From the NCBI GenBank assembly GCA_002787155.1, contig PCVY01000053.1:1-51021 (forward strand): DNA of 51,021 nt, read 5' to 3'. This DNA comes from Candidatus Abzuiibacterium crystallinum. Lineage in GTDB: Bacteria; Omnitrophota; Omnitrophia; Omnitrophales; Abzuiibacteriaceae. A program made the position numbers and the translations under genes. Under the pieces are notes generated by a model. That model was not told the origin of the DNA and did not search any database. It saw nothing but the letters and a program-made list of their open reading frames with translations. Below, piece after piece: positions 7,602 through 16,696 of this stretch. The stretch's first letter is position 1. Each line of letters begins with the position of its first letter.

Positions 7602-9437
7602 ATGAAAACACTCATTCAAAAACCAGAAAACCATCAAAACGAAAAAGGTTCGGCCCTGATCATTGCTTATGTGATTTCAACCGTCGTGTTTATTTTGGGC
7701 GGATCATTGGTATTAAACAGCATCTGGAATTACCGTTATGTTCAGCGGGAAAAAGATGATATGACAGCGTATTATGTGGCGGAAGGCGGTTTTAATTATG
7801 CAAAACAAACCATTTTTCAGGCGTTTCAAACAGCCACTGGCGGTACCACACTTAGCTTTAGCTGGTTCAGCGATTGGTGTTCTGTTAGAACAGATACCAA
7901 TAATAATGGTGTCTTGGATGAAAATGATGCTTGTACGGTTCCTGATTCAAAAAATTTACCGACCCTTGAGCGTTTACAAATAGACGGCGCAATCCCGAAT
8001 GCTATTTTTTCTGTTCAAATATTGGATACAGATACTTCAAACCTGGAATATGCGGATGTTAAAATCAAAGTTTGCTCTAAGGTGGGCGGAAACACGAATC
8101 TGGATCCCTGCGTGGATACAGATCCAAACGCACGGGCCAGACGTTCTATGACAGGCGAGATGCGTTTTAATTTGGGACAATCACCGGTTTTTGATTACGG
8201 TTATTTCATTAACAACTTTGGATATTGGTGGGGTGGACCGCTCAATGCCAATACAGACATGCGTGCTAACGGAGACTTTGAACTCAATTACCAACCCAAT
8301 GTGAATGGAGATGTTTATGCAGCGCCCAATGACGAGTTAGGCGCGCCCGGAGAAATTAATTGTAACCGAAATCCTTGCACCAATTATGATTCGTTGGAAG
8401 CATACCTAGATGATTTAAATACACCGCTTGAAGCAAGACCCGGCAGTCCTTCTGCGTTGGGTGGCGAGGAAGGGCAATATGAAGTTGACGGGGGTTATTC
8501 CGGAGAGCCGATTTTCCAAGAAGACCCGGAACCGATCAGCATGCCTTATCTAGGCAACATTTCATTTTATCAGTCCTATGCTTCGGCTAAGAATGGAACG
8601 CTGAGTTTCAATGACGCATGGACGGGTGAGCCTGAGGTTGTTAACGCAAATTATGACGGCGTTTTAGTTTTAATTGGAACAGATGCGGATCCTATTCAGA
8701 TCAATGGGCCGGTGGTATCGACGGGGGATGTGATTATTAAAGGGAAAGTCACCGGACAGGGCACGATCTATTCGGGTAGAAATGTTCATATCATTGGTGA
8801 TATTGAATATGTGGATGGCCCCGGGTGGTCAAAACCCGATACCGATCCGGAAGGAACAGCGGCAACAAATTCCACCAAAAACTTTCTTGGATTGGCTGCC
8901 AAAGGGAATGTAGTGGTAGGAGACTATACGGACAATACACACCGTAGTTGGATGACTTCATTATTGAGCCCAAACGGATCTTACAGTATCACGCATAAAT
9001 ACACCATTGATGCTTCTGATAGTTCGCTGGGGTACAATAACTGTACGGGCGGCTGCATTCCGAACGGAGGAAATCCGGATGCCTTGTGGTTTGATGGTGA
9101 TTACACGGCTGAAGATGGTTATGTGAGGGAAGATGATTCGCCCCGTCGTTTTTATGAATCCACCTTAGTGGATGCAGATTTTGATTTGCTGTCTCCGACA
9201 AACGCGATTGACCGCATTGACGCAGTGGCTTATACCAATCATGTGTATGCCGGTTTGATGTTTGACTCAGCGCCCGCTATTAACGGCGGATTTGTTTCGC
9301 GCGATGACGGCATGGTGGTATATTCGGGATTTACCTTGAATTATGATATTCGCGTCAAGTCTAATCCGTACGATTTTTACTTACCACGCACCATTCTTTT
9401 CCCGGATACGCTTGTGTGGGATGAACCGGTATTTTGA
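7602..9437 (+). CDS. PilX-like pilus-associated protein with polymer-forming repeats
   Basis: The 611-residue protein has a prepilin-type N-terminus without the usual Glu5: EKG|SALIIAYV and one hydrophobic helix. It then continues as a PilX-like minor pilin (TAYYVAEGGFNYAKQ). Around residues 98-110 sits an EF-hand-like loop (DTNNNGVLDEND). The middle (about 350-400) has bactofilin-like short beta repeats (GDVIIKGKVTGQGTIYSG). It starts one base after the previous stop. Its leader lacks the palindromic insert of its two neighbours. It is probably exported and anchored, contributing to pilus tip or adhesin function; that role is inferred from family and context. Confidence 0.8.
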   Translation: MKTLIQKPENHQNEKGSALIIAYVISTVVFILGGSLVLNSIWNYRYVQREKDDMTAYYVAEGGFNYAKQTIFQAFQTATGGTTLSFSWFSDWCSVRTDTNNNGVLDENDACTVPDSKNLPTLERLQIDGAIPNAIFSVQILDTDTSNLEYADVKIKVCSKVGGNTNLDPCVDTDPNARARRSMTGEMRFNLGQSPVFDYGYFINNFGYWWGGPLNANTDMRANGDFELNYQPNVNGDVYAAPNDELGAPGEINCNRNPCTNYDSLEAYLDDLNTPLEARPGSPSALGGEEGQYEVDGGYSGEPIFQEDPEPISMPYLGNISFYQSYASAKNGTLSFNDAWTGEPEVVNANYDGVLVLIGTDADPIQINGPVVSTGDVIIKGKVTGQGTIYSGRNVHIIGDIEYVDGPGWSKPDTDPEGTAATNSTKNFLGLAAKGNVVVGDYTDNTHRSWMTSLLSPNGSYSITHKYTIDASDSSLGYNNCTGGCIPNGGNPDALWFDGDYTAEDGYVREDDSPRRFYESTLVDADFDLLSPTNAIDRIDAVAYTNHVYAGLMFDSAPAINGGFVSRDDGMVVYSGFTLNYDIRVKSNPYDFYLPRTILFPDTLVWDEPVF

Positions 9438-9503
9438 AGTTGGTGCGCTTGATAAAACAAACAATGTCTCATCTTTTGATTGCAGCTAACCGAAAATAAC
9501 AAC

Positions 9504-9866
9504 ATGAAGAAAACAGGCATTGTCTTGGTTGGTATAACGCTCGCGTGGTTTTTATCGTTCCCGTCTCTTTCCTATAGTGCCATTCCGGCTGATGAACCTG
9601 ATTCCGCTTTAGCCGAAAGATCCATTCATTTAAAGCAGAAGTACCGGGAAGCAGAGAACAGATCTTGGCAGAACTCGATTCGTAAACCTCGTCCTTTAGC
9701 ACCGCCGCCTCGTCAAGTGCCGATTGATAAATCAAAACCGCTTCACACGAGTACTTACAAAGGCGCACATAAAGAAAATGCTGCTTTTTCCGTCATCCTT
9801 TTGCTTGGTTTTGTTTTACTGGGCGGAGGCGCTTTCTATTACTTTCGCTCACGCCCTAAGAGCTAA
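9504..9866 (+). CDS. Small secreted/membrane-anchored protein of unknown function
   Basis: I do not recognise this 120-residue protein. It has a clear signal peptide (MKKTGIVLVGITLAWFLSF, cleavage probably after SYSA). A charged, proline-rich middle (KPRPLAPPPRQVP) follows. A C-terminal membrane helix (AFSVILLLGFVLLGGGAFYY) ends in positive residues, giving an N-out anchored topology reminiscent of sorted surface proteins but without a sorting tripeptide I can name. ATG 9504 is preferred over an upstream TTG at 9480 because it places the signal peptide at the terminus. It lies just after the pilin cluster and may belong to it. Confidence 0.65.
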   Translation: MKKTGIVLVGITLAWFLSFPSLSYSAIPADEPDSALAERSIHLKQKYREAENRSWQNSIRKPRPLAPPPRQVPIDKSKPLHTSTYKGAHKENAAFSVILLLGFVLLGGGAFYYFRSRPKS

Positions 9867-9914
9867 TCCAACCCGCTATGGCGTGTCATTTTTGTCTGTT
9901 AATTGACCAAACAA

Positions 9915-9943
9915 TTGACAAGAGGAATGTCATTCAGTATGAT
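9915..9943 (+). promoter_or_regulatory. Strong sigma-70-type promoter upstream of guaB3
   Basis: Consensus TTGACA (9915-9920), a 17-base spacer and TATGAT (9938-9943) predict a start near 9950. That gives a leader of about 125 bases. The leader contains an inverted pair ATCGGTG/CACCGAT (within about 9950-9996), but I recognise no known riboswitch. Confidence 0.75.
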
Positions 9944-10074
9944 ACCGTAATCGGTGGTCTTTTAGCGCTCGTTTGAGGCCATTCTCACCGATAATCGTTG
10001 TTTATCCAGCGTTTCAAAAATTAAAAACGTGTCTTAATTTCAAGAGGCGACGTGTATAAATAGGAGGCGTTTTC

Positions 10075-11235
10075 GTGGCAGAGTGGATCGGAAAAGACCG
10101 CAAAGCAAGACGGGCTTATGGTTTTGATGAAATTGCACTTTCACCGGGCACCATTACCATTAACCCCGATGAAGTGGATATTGCATGGTATATTGGTAAC
10201 CAAAAGTTTGAGATTCCTTTTTTGGCATCTGCGATGGATGGTGTGGTTGCACCGGCTTTTGCGTCCGAAATGGGTAAGTTAGGCGGTTTAGCGGTTCTCA
10301 ACTTAGAAGGTATTTATACGCGGTATGATGATTACGAATCAATTCTAACCGAGATTGCTGAAGCGACGCCCGAAAAAGCCACTGAACTTGTCCAAAAGAT
10401 TTATACGGCCCCCGTCAAAGAAGCTCTTATTTCAAAACGAATTCAGGAAATTAAGAAGAACGGAGCGCCGGCTGCCGTCAGTTCTATTCCGCAACGCGCA
10501 GAGCGTTTTGGCAAAATTGCAGAAGAAGCAGGCTGCGATATCTTTGTCGTTCAATCCACGGTCACAACCGTTCGTCACATTGCGAGCGCTTACCAAACGC
10601 TGGATTTTGAAAAGTTTTGTCAGGAAATGAAGATCTCTGTTATTTTAGGGAACTGTGTTACCTATAAAGTAGCTCTGGAATTAATGCAGGCAGGTGCAGA
10701 TGCCATTTTGGTCGGCATCGGTCCCGGTTCGGCTTGTACCACACGAGGTGTTTTAGGTTTGGGCGTTCCTCAAGTGACATCCATTTGCGATACCGCTGCT
10801 GCCCGTGAGTACTATTTTAAAAAATCAAATCGTTATGTACCAATTATTGCAGACGGCGGCATGTCGACCGGCGGTGATGTTTGTAAAGCATTCGCTTGCG
10901 GTTCTGATGCGGTCATGATCGGTTCTGCATTTGCCCGTGCCAAGGAAGCGCCGGGGAAAGGCTTCCATTGGGGCATGGCAACCCCGCATGCCAATTTACC
11001 CCGCGGAACCCGCATCCGAGTCAACACCACCGGTTCGTTAAAAGAAATTCTTTTTGGACCCGCACGCTTGGATGATGGGTCGCAAAATTTAGTGGGTGCG
11101 CTCAAAACGTGTATGGGAAATGTCGGCGCACAAAATATTAAAGAATTGCAATTAACCGAAATTGTGATCGCGCCGGCGATTAAAACCGAGGGGAAACTCT
11201 TTCAAGCAGCTCAAAAAGTCGGAATGATGAAGTGA
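10075..11235 (+). CDS. GuaB3-family IMP dehydrogenase/GMP reductase-related enzyme
   Basis: This is a 386-residue TIM-barrel protein of the GuaB3 family, which lacks the CBS pair of ordinary IMP dehydrogenase. The catalytic loop is [12 protein letters not shown], with the nucleophilic Cys near residue 222. The phosphate-binding part is [12 protein letters not shown] followed by [12 protein letters not shown]. The N-terminus [17 protein letters not shown] is typical of GuaB3. A cyanobacterial member has been reported to act as GMP reductase, so IMP dehydrogenase activity should not be assumed. The start is GTG with AGGAGG just upstream. It is followed by guaA, suggesting a guanine nucleotide function. 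Confidence 0.88.
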   Translation: MAEWIGKDRKARRAYGFDEIALSPGTITINPDEVDIAWYIGNQKFEIPFLASAMDGVVAPAFASEMGKLGGLAVLNLEGIYTRYDDYESILTEIAEATPEKATELVQKIYTAPVKEALISKRIQEIKKNGAPAAVSSIPQRAERFGKIAEEAGCDIFVVQSTVTTVRHIASAYQTLDFEKFCQEMKISVILGNCVTYKVALELMQAGADAILVGIGPGSACTTRGVLGLGVPQVTSICDTAAAREYYFKKSNRYVPIIADGGMSTGGDVCKAFACGSDAVMIGSAFARAKEAPGKGFHWGMATPHANLPRGTRIRVNTTGSLKEILFGPARLDDGSQNLVGALKTCMGNVGAQNIKELQLTEIVIAPAIKTEGKLFQAAQKVGMMK

Positions 11236-11240
11236 AATGA

Positions 11241-11400
11241 GCGCACAGCTTACGGTACGTAAGCTGTAAGTGCGAATTTCATCCTGAGGTCAAAAGACCG
11301 AAGGATCTCTTAACTCAAAGCATGGTTTGTAATATTGTAATCAAAGGATTGTATTTACAGAGATTGCTTCGTCTCCCGCTGTTTGCGGGATCCTCGCAAT
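11241..11400. repeat. Three tandem hairpins between guaB3 and guaA
   Basis: Hairpin 1 is ACAGCTTACG (11245-11254) with CGTAAGCTGT (11258-11267). Hairpin 2 is ATCCT..GGTC (11281-11291) with GACC..AGGAT (11296-11306). Hairpin 3 pairs ATTGC (11363-11367) with GCAAT (11396-11400) and CCCGC with GCGGG. The second and third resemble dispersed REP-like elements. The third contains the first two bases of the apparent guaA start. Confidence 0.75.
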
Positions 11401-12955
11401 GACTTATACAACGATGCACCACGATACCTGTCTCGTACTTGATTTTGGCTCACAATATACCCAGCTGATTGCGCGCCGCATTCGTGAAAAAAAAGTCTTC
11501 TCCGTTGTTCATCCTTATCATCTTTCTTTTGAAAAAATATTAGAAATCAGACCGCGGGCCATTATTCTTTCGGGATCTCCCGCGAATGTTTATCAAAAGA
11601 ACTCCCCCATCCCTGATCCGCGTATTTTCTCTTTGGGGGTTCCCATTTTAGGCATTTGCTACGGTTTGCAGGTAGTGACGCATTTGCTTGGGGGTAAAGT
11701 CAAGAAAGTAAAATTCAGGGAATACGGGCACGCGGATTTAATGGTGGATCACAAATGCGATTTGTTTGCCGGACTGCCTAAGAAATTAGTGAGTTGGATG
11801 AGTCATGGCGACCAAGTGGTCAAGCTGCCAAAGCATTTTAAACGGTTGGCGCACACTTCGAGTTCTCCGGTAGCCAGTTTTTATGACTCCAAACGAAAAA
11901 TCTACGGTGTTCAGTTTCATCCCGAAGTTGTTCAAACGCCGTTGGGCCATCAAATCATCGGCAATTTCCTTTTTCGCGCTGCTAAGTTTAAAGGCAACTG
12001 GACACCTGCTTCTTTTATTGAAGAAACCGTTCGCCATCTCAAGTTACAAATAGGAAAAGAAAAAGTAATTCTTGGCCTTTCAGGCGGGGTAGATTCTGCG
12101 GTGGCAGCTATTTTGCTGCACAAAGCGATCGGGAAACAATTAACATGTATTTTTGTGGATAACGGTGTTTTGCGATTAAACGAGCGGAAAAAAGTTGAAA
12201 AGGTTTTTAGAGGCCACTATCACATTAATTTAAAAGTGGTCGACGCATCAAAATTATTTTTAAAGCGTCTGCAGCGTGTGACCGATCCGGAACGCAAGCG
12301 TAAGATGATCGGCCGCACCTTTATCGAAGTTTTTGAAAAAGAAACCAAGAAATTAGGAAAAGTACCATTTCTCGCGCAAGGCACACTTTATCCGGACAGG
12401 ATTGAGTCTGTATCGGTTTTCGGCGGTCCGACCAGCATGATTAAATCACATCACAACGTGGGTGGTTTACCAAAGAAAATGCGCCTGAAGCTTGTCGAGC
12501 CTTTGGCAGACTTATTTAAAGACGAAGTTCGGGCAGTTGGGCGTACGCTTAAGATTCCGGAAGAAATGATTGCCCGCCAGCCATTTCCTGGTCCTGGGCT
12601 GGCCGTACGGATTGTAGGAGCCGTCACAAAAGAGAGGCTCGATCTCCTGCGGGCGGCGGATGATATTATTGTTGAAGAGATTAAAAAGGCTAACTTATAC
12701 TATAGTTTATGGCAATCTTTCGGTGTTTTACTTCCCATTAAAAGTGTTGGTGTGATGGGGGATGAGCGCACTTACGAAAGCGTTTTGGCCGTTCGCGCAG
12801 TCCAATCTCAGGATGGGATGACTGCCGATTGGGCGCGATTGCCCGAAAAAGTTTTAGCACGTATTTCAAATCGCATCATCAATGAAGTGTCCGGTATCAA
12901 CCGGGTTTGTTACGATATCAGTTCTAAACCACCCGCTACCATAGAATGGGAATGA
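11399..12955 (+). CDS. guaA: GMP synthase (glutamine-hydrolysing)
   Basis: GuaA amidates XMP to GMP using glutamine and ATP. The N-terminal class I amidotransferase has the nucleophile in LGICYGLQ (about residue 87) and its His/Glu in QFHPEVVQ. The ATP pyrophosphatase P-loop is LGLSGGVDSAVAA near residue 226. The C-terminal dimerisation domain ends in the universal KPPATIEWE. At 518 residues it is complete. The start is uncertain: ATG 11399 lies inside a hairpin element, while ATG 11414 (MHHDTCLVLDFGSQYTQ) is equally compatible. Neither has a good Shine-Dalgarno. A degenerate second copy of the gene's last codons lies downstream. Confidence 0.95.
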   Translation: MTYTTMHHDTCLVLDFGSQYTQLIARRIREKKVFSVVHPYHLSFEKILEIRPRAIILSGSPANVYQKNSPIPDPRIFSLGVPILGICYGLQVVTHLLGGKVKKVKFREYGHADLMVDHKCDLFAGLPKKLVSWMSHGDQVVKLPKHFKRLAHTSSSPVASFYDSKRKIYGVQFHPEVVQTPLGHQIIGNFLFRAAKFKGNWTPASFIEETVRHLKLQIGKEKVILGLSGGVDSAVAAILLHKAIGKQLTCIFVDNGVLRLNERKKVEKVFRGHYHINLKVVDASKLFLKRLQRVTDPERKRKMIGRTFIEVFEKETKKLGKVPFLAQGTLYPDRIESVSVFGGPTSMIKSHHNVGGLPKKMRLKLVEPLADLFKDEVRAVGRTLKIPEEMIARQPFPGPGLAVRIVGAVTKERLDLLRAADDIIVEEIKKANLYYSLWQSFGVLLPIKSVGVMGDERTYESVLAVRAVQSQDGMTADWARLPEKVLARISNRIINEVSGINRVCYDISSKPPATIEWE

Positions 12956-12988
12956 GCGGGGTGAGGCCGGCCTTCAGGCGGTCCGTAA

Positions 12989-13006
12989 ACCATCGAGTGG
13001 GAATAA
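12989..13006 (+). repeat. Duplicated remnant of the guaA 3' end
   Basis: These 18 bases read ACC ATC GAG TGG GAA TAA, encoding TIEWE-stop. They parallel the real end of guaA at 12938-12955. The two differ only at two third-codon positions and the middle base of the stop. A 33-base GC-rich stretch separates them. The preceding sequence is not a readable guaA frame. Confidence 0.6.
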
Positions 13007-13010
13007 ATAA

Positions 13011-13081
13011 GTGATCAGTGTTCAGTGGCCAGTGCAGATGATTAATTTGACACTGATTACCGACCACTGAACACCGAGCAC
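13011..13081. repeat. Heptad-repeat palindrome before dnaE
   Basis: The left arm (13011-13034) is three degenerate units of the form NNCAGTG. The reverse complement of the right arm (13051-13081) shows the same period. Nineteen of the outer 23 positions pair. The right arm ends four bases before the dnaE start codon, leaving no room for a ribosome-binding site. Confidence 0.8.
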
Positions 13082-13085
13082 TTTT

Positions 13086-16000
13086 ATGGAAAATCACACA
13101 GATTTTGTCCATTTGCATTGTTATACCCAATACTCTCTTCTGGAATCGACTTCCAAAGTTAAAGAGCTTACCAAGCGTGCCGCCGAGTTGAAGTTTCCTG
13201 CCTTGGCCATGACCGATCAAGGCAATTTGTTTGGCGCTATTTGGTTTTATGACTATGCCATGAAGAATGGCATTAAACCTATCATCGGGCTTGATGCGTA
13301 TGTGGCACCCAAATCGCGCTTCGACCGGACAGCCCACGGTGTCAAAGATGCCTCTTTTCGCTTAACCCTTTTAGCTAAAAATGAAGCGGGTTACCGCAAC
13401 CTGATGAAATTATCAAGCGCCTCTTACTTGGAAGGCTTTTATTACAAACCGCGCATTGATAAAGAATTGCTTAAGAAACACAGCGAGGGGTTGGTGGCAT
13501 TATCGGGGCCGCTCAAGGGAGAGGTGCCTTATTACGTTTGGAATGAGCAGCTGGAGGAAAGTAAGCGGGCTCTTCGTGATTATCTTGATATCTTTGGGAA
13601 AAAAGATTTCTACCTTGAAGTCATGGACCACGGATTGGATCAACAACGGCGGGTCACCCAAGTTTTTCGTGAGTTTGGCAAAGAATTTGACCTCAAGCTG
13701 GTCGCAACCAATGATTGCCGCTACATTCATCAAACCGACGCGCCTTTTCACGATGCGCTCATTTGCATTGGTACCGGCTCAACTCTTTCCGAAGAGGATC
13801 GTGTCCGTTTCCATGGTGATCAATATTATTTAAAATCTGCGGAGGAAATGCAGAAATTATTTAAAGACTTGCCCGACGCACTCAAAACCACACTTGAGAT
13901 TGCGGAAAAATGTAACTTAGAACTCGATTTCTCCAAAACACACTTACCGGTTTTTAAGCCACCCAAAGGGAAAACCCAGCAATCCTACATCAAAGAGCTG
14001 TGTTTTAAGTTGTTACGCGAACAGCTTGGCACGGCTATTCCGAGTGCTTATGAAGAGCGTTTGACGTTCGAACTTAATCTCATTGAGAAGATGGGTTTTA
14101 CAAGTTACTTTCTCATTGTCTGGGATTTTATTCGTTTTGCCAAAGAAGCCAATATCCCCGTGGGGCCCGGCAGAGGTTCTGCGGCAGGCGCCTTGGTGGC
14201 TTACGCGCTTGGCATCACGGATTTAGATCCCATTGCGCACGGACTCATTTTTGAGCGTTTTCTTAATCCCGATCGTATTTCAATGCCGGATATCGACATT
14301 GACTTTTGCTATGAGCGCCGGGGAGAAGTGATCGAGTATGTGCGTCAAAAATACGGCAATGAAAGCGTAGCGCAAATTATCACATTTGGCACGATGGCAG
14401 CACGCGCTGCCATTCGCGATGTGGGACGGGTGATGAGTATTAGTTATCAAGAAGTAGATCGTTTGGCCAAATTGATTCCCATGGAACTGGACGTGACCAT
14501 TGATAAAGCCCTTAAAGTAGAACCCAAGCTCAAAGATGCGGCCAAGAAAGACGAGACCATTGGCCGTCTCATTGAAACTTCCAAAGCGTTAGAAGGATTG
14601 TCACGCCATGCCTCAACCCATGCGGCCGGTGTCGTGATTTCTGACGGCCCCTTATCAGATTACTGCCCCTTATTCAAAGCGGACAACGAAATTACGACTC
14701 AGTTTGACATGAAAGCGGTCGAGAAGATCGGTCTTCTCAAGATGGATTTCTTAGGCTTGCGAACACTGACCGTGGTGGATCGTGCTTGTCAATTGGTGGC
14801 TGAAAAGCAGAAGAAAAAAATTGATATTCATGCTTTACCGTTAGATGATCAGAAAACCTATGATATTTTAGGGCGCGGTGAAGCCATCGGCGTTTTTCAG
14901 CTTGAAAGTTCGGGCATGCGTGATTTGCTTCGTAAAATGAAGCCAAGCCGCTTTGGCGACATTGTGGCACTGTTAGCGCTTTATCGTCCGGGGCCTCTGG
15001 GCAGCGGCATGGTGGATGATTTTATCAAGCGGATGCACAATCCTAAATTAATTCAGTATGACCATCCCGCTCTAGAATCTATCCTGAAGGAAACCTACGG
15101 CATTATTCTTTATCAAGAACAAGTCATGCAAATTGTAAGCGCCTTAGCCGGTTTCAGCTTGGCCAAAGCCGATTCACTCCGCCGTGCGATGGGGAAGAAA
15201 ATTCCTGAGATTATGGAGCGTGAAAAGCAATCTTTCATCAAAGGCGCGACGGACAGGGGAGTTCAGCCGCATATTGCTGAGAAGATATGGAATTTAATTG
15301 AATATTTTTCCGGTTACGGTTTTAACAAAAGCCATTCCACGGCCTACGCGTACATCTCGTATCAAACCGCTTATTTGAAAGCCAATTATCCCGTTGAGTT
15401 TATGACCGCTTTGCTTACCTCAGAAAAAGATAATACCGATAAGATTGTCCGTTACATCGACGAATCAAAACGGTTGGGCATCGTTGTGGAACCGCCCTCT
15501 GTCAATGCCAGTTTTGCCGAGTTTACTGCTGAAGGCAATACGATTTCCTTCGGTTTGTCGGCTGTTAAAAATGTGGGCACTTCGGCCGTGGAATCCATCA
15601 TTGCCACGCGAAAAGCGGATGGCACATTCAAATCACCATTTGATTTTGTAGAACGCGTTGATTTAAGACTCTGTAACCGGAAGGTCTTAGAAAGTCTTAT
15701 TAAATGCGGTGCTTTTGATATTTTTGAACTGAGGCGGGCTTCCATGTTTGAAGTTGTTGATCAATTACTTGAACATGGTGCACGTGTTCAAAAAGATCGT
15801 GCCAAAGGTCAATTATCGCTTTTAGATCATCTGGGAGCGGATGATTTAACCAAAACGGGTCTCGCATTTCCCGATACCGAGGAATGGCCGGAAAATCAGT
15901 TATTGGCTTATGAAAGGGAAATGCTGGGTTTTTACGTCAGCACCCATCCGTTGGCCAGGTATGAAAAATTACTAGGCACTTACGGCACAACGGCGGCAGC

Positions 16001-16526
16001 TTCCATGCATGAAATTAGCGATCAATCCTATGCTTCCATTGGCGGTATCATTAATTCGATTAAAGAAATTATTACCAAAAAAGGGGACAAAATGGGTTTT
16101 GTTGCCCTGGAAGATTTAACGGGTAATTGTGAAGTGGTTGTTTTTCCGGATTTATATAAAACAGCTTCCGGTCTGCTTGTCAAAGACAAACTTGTTTTTA
16201 TCAATGGACGTGTTAATTCGCGTGAAGACACGGCCAAAATGATTGCCGAAGAAATTATTCCTTTGGAAGAAGTGCGTGAGAAAAAAACCAAATGCATTTC
16301 CATTGATTTGCTGACGGCCGGCTTAGACATGGCGCTTCTGAATCAGCTTCGGGATGTTTTGCAGCAACACCGAGGTCAAGTACCTGTGTATTTAAGCTTT
16401 CGTGATACGAGCGGTCGATCAACTGTTTTAGACTCCGGCGAAAGCTACAAAGTAGATACCTCTGACCAATTGTTCGAGGAATTAGAGCGATTACTCGGGC
16501 AAAATATGGTTAAAATCCGCTGCTAA
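13086..16526 (+). CDS. dnaE: DNA polymerase III alpha subunit
   Basis: This is the replicative polymerase of the DnaE1 type, 1146 residues and complete. The PHP domain opens with FVHLHCYTQYSLLEST. The palm carries PDIDIDFCYERRGE (catalytic aspartates near residues 402-406) and GPGRGSAAG. Finger and beta-binding regions follow (YQEQVMQI, SGYGFNKSHSTAY, ALLTSEKDN). The C-terminus has the OB domain (ASIGGIINSIKEI) and a tail domain. Several canonical PHP metal ligands are present (HLHCY, H at DHGLD), but I have not verified all of them. The ATG lies four bases after a palindrome and has no Shine-Dalgarno. Confidence 0.97.
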   Translation: MENHTDFVHLHCYTQYSLLESTSKVKELTKRAAELKFPALAMTDQGNLFGAIWFYDYAMKNGIKPIIGLDAYVAPKSRFDRTAHGVKDASFRLTLLAKNEAGYRNLMKLSSASYLEGFYYKPRIDKELLKKHSEGLVALSGPLKGEVPYYVWNEQLEESKRALRDYLDIFGKKDFYLEVMDHGLDQQRRVTQVFREFGKEFDLKLVATNDCRYIHQTDAPFHDALICIGTGSTLSEEDRVRFHGDQYYLKSAEEMQKLFKDLPDALKTTLEIAEKCNLELDFSKTHLPVFKPPKGKTQQSYIKELCFKLLREQLGTAIPSAYEERLTFELNLIEKMGFTSYFLIVWDFIRFAKEANIPVGPGRGSAAGALVAYALGITDLDPIAHGLIFERFLNPDRISMPDIDIDFCYERRGEVIEYVRQKYGNESVAQIITFGTMAARAAIRDVGRVMSISYQEVDRLAKLIPMELDVTIDKALKVEPKLKDAAKKDETIGRLIETSKALEGLSRHASTHAAGVVISDGPLSDYCPLFKADNEITTQFDMKAVEKIGLLKMDFLGLRTLTVVDRACQLVAEKQKKKIDIHALPLDDQKTYDILGRGEAIGVFQLESSGMRDLLRKMKPSRFGDIVALLALYRPGPLGSGMVDDFIKRMHNPKLIQYDHPALESILKETYGIILYQEQVMQIVSALAGFSLAKADSLRRAMGKKIPEIMEREKQSFIKGATDRGVQPHIAEKIWNLIEYFSGYGFNKSHSTAYAYISYQTAYLKANYPVEFMTALLTSEKDNTDKIVRYIDESKRLGIVVEPPSVNASFAEFTAEGNTISFGLSAVKNVGTSAVESIIATRKADGTFKSPFDFVERVDLRLCNRKVLESLIKCGAFDIFELRRASMFEVVDQLLEHGARVQKDRAKGQLSLLDHLGADDLTKTGLAFPDTEEWPENQLLAYEREMLGFYVSTHPLARYEKLLGTYGTTAAASMHEISDQSYASIGGIINSIKEIITKKGDKMGFVALEDLTGNCEVVVFPDLYKTASGLLVKDKLVFINGRVNSREDTAKMIAEEIIPLEEVREKKTKCISIDLLTAGLDMALLNQLRDVLQQHRGQVPVYLSFRDTSGRSTVLDSGESYKVDTSDQLFEELERLLGQNMVKIRC

Positions 16527-16618
16527 TCACATCTGCATTCTATCGATCTTACTTCTTTTTTTTAAGGTGTTGAATCTTGTTAAGTCTAACTAGGTAAAGG
16601 GGTTAGATAAAAATAGGC

Positions 16619-16647
16619 TTGACATTCTGCTGTGGACTCTGTATCTT
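16619..16647 (+). promoter_or_regulatory. Consensus promoter for the HU gene
   Basis: TTGACA (16619-16624), 17-base spacer, TATCTT (16642-16647). The predicted start is near 16654, about 43 bases before the HU ATG. Confidence 0.75.
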
Positions 16648-16696
16648 GTTGTGAATTCGTCACTTGCGAGATTTTGAACCTACGGAGGTGAGTGGG

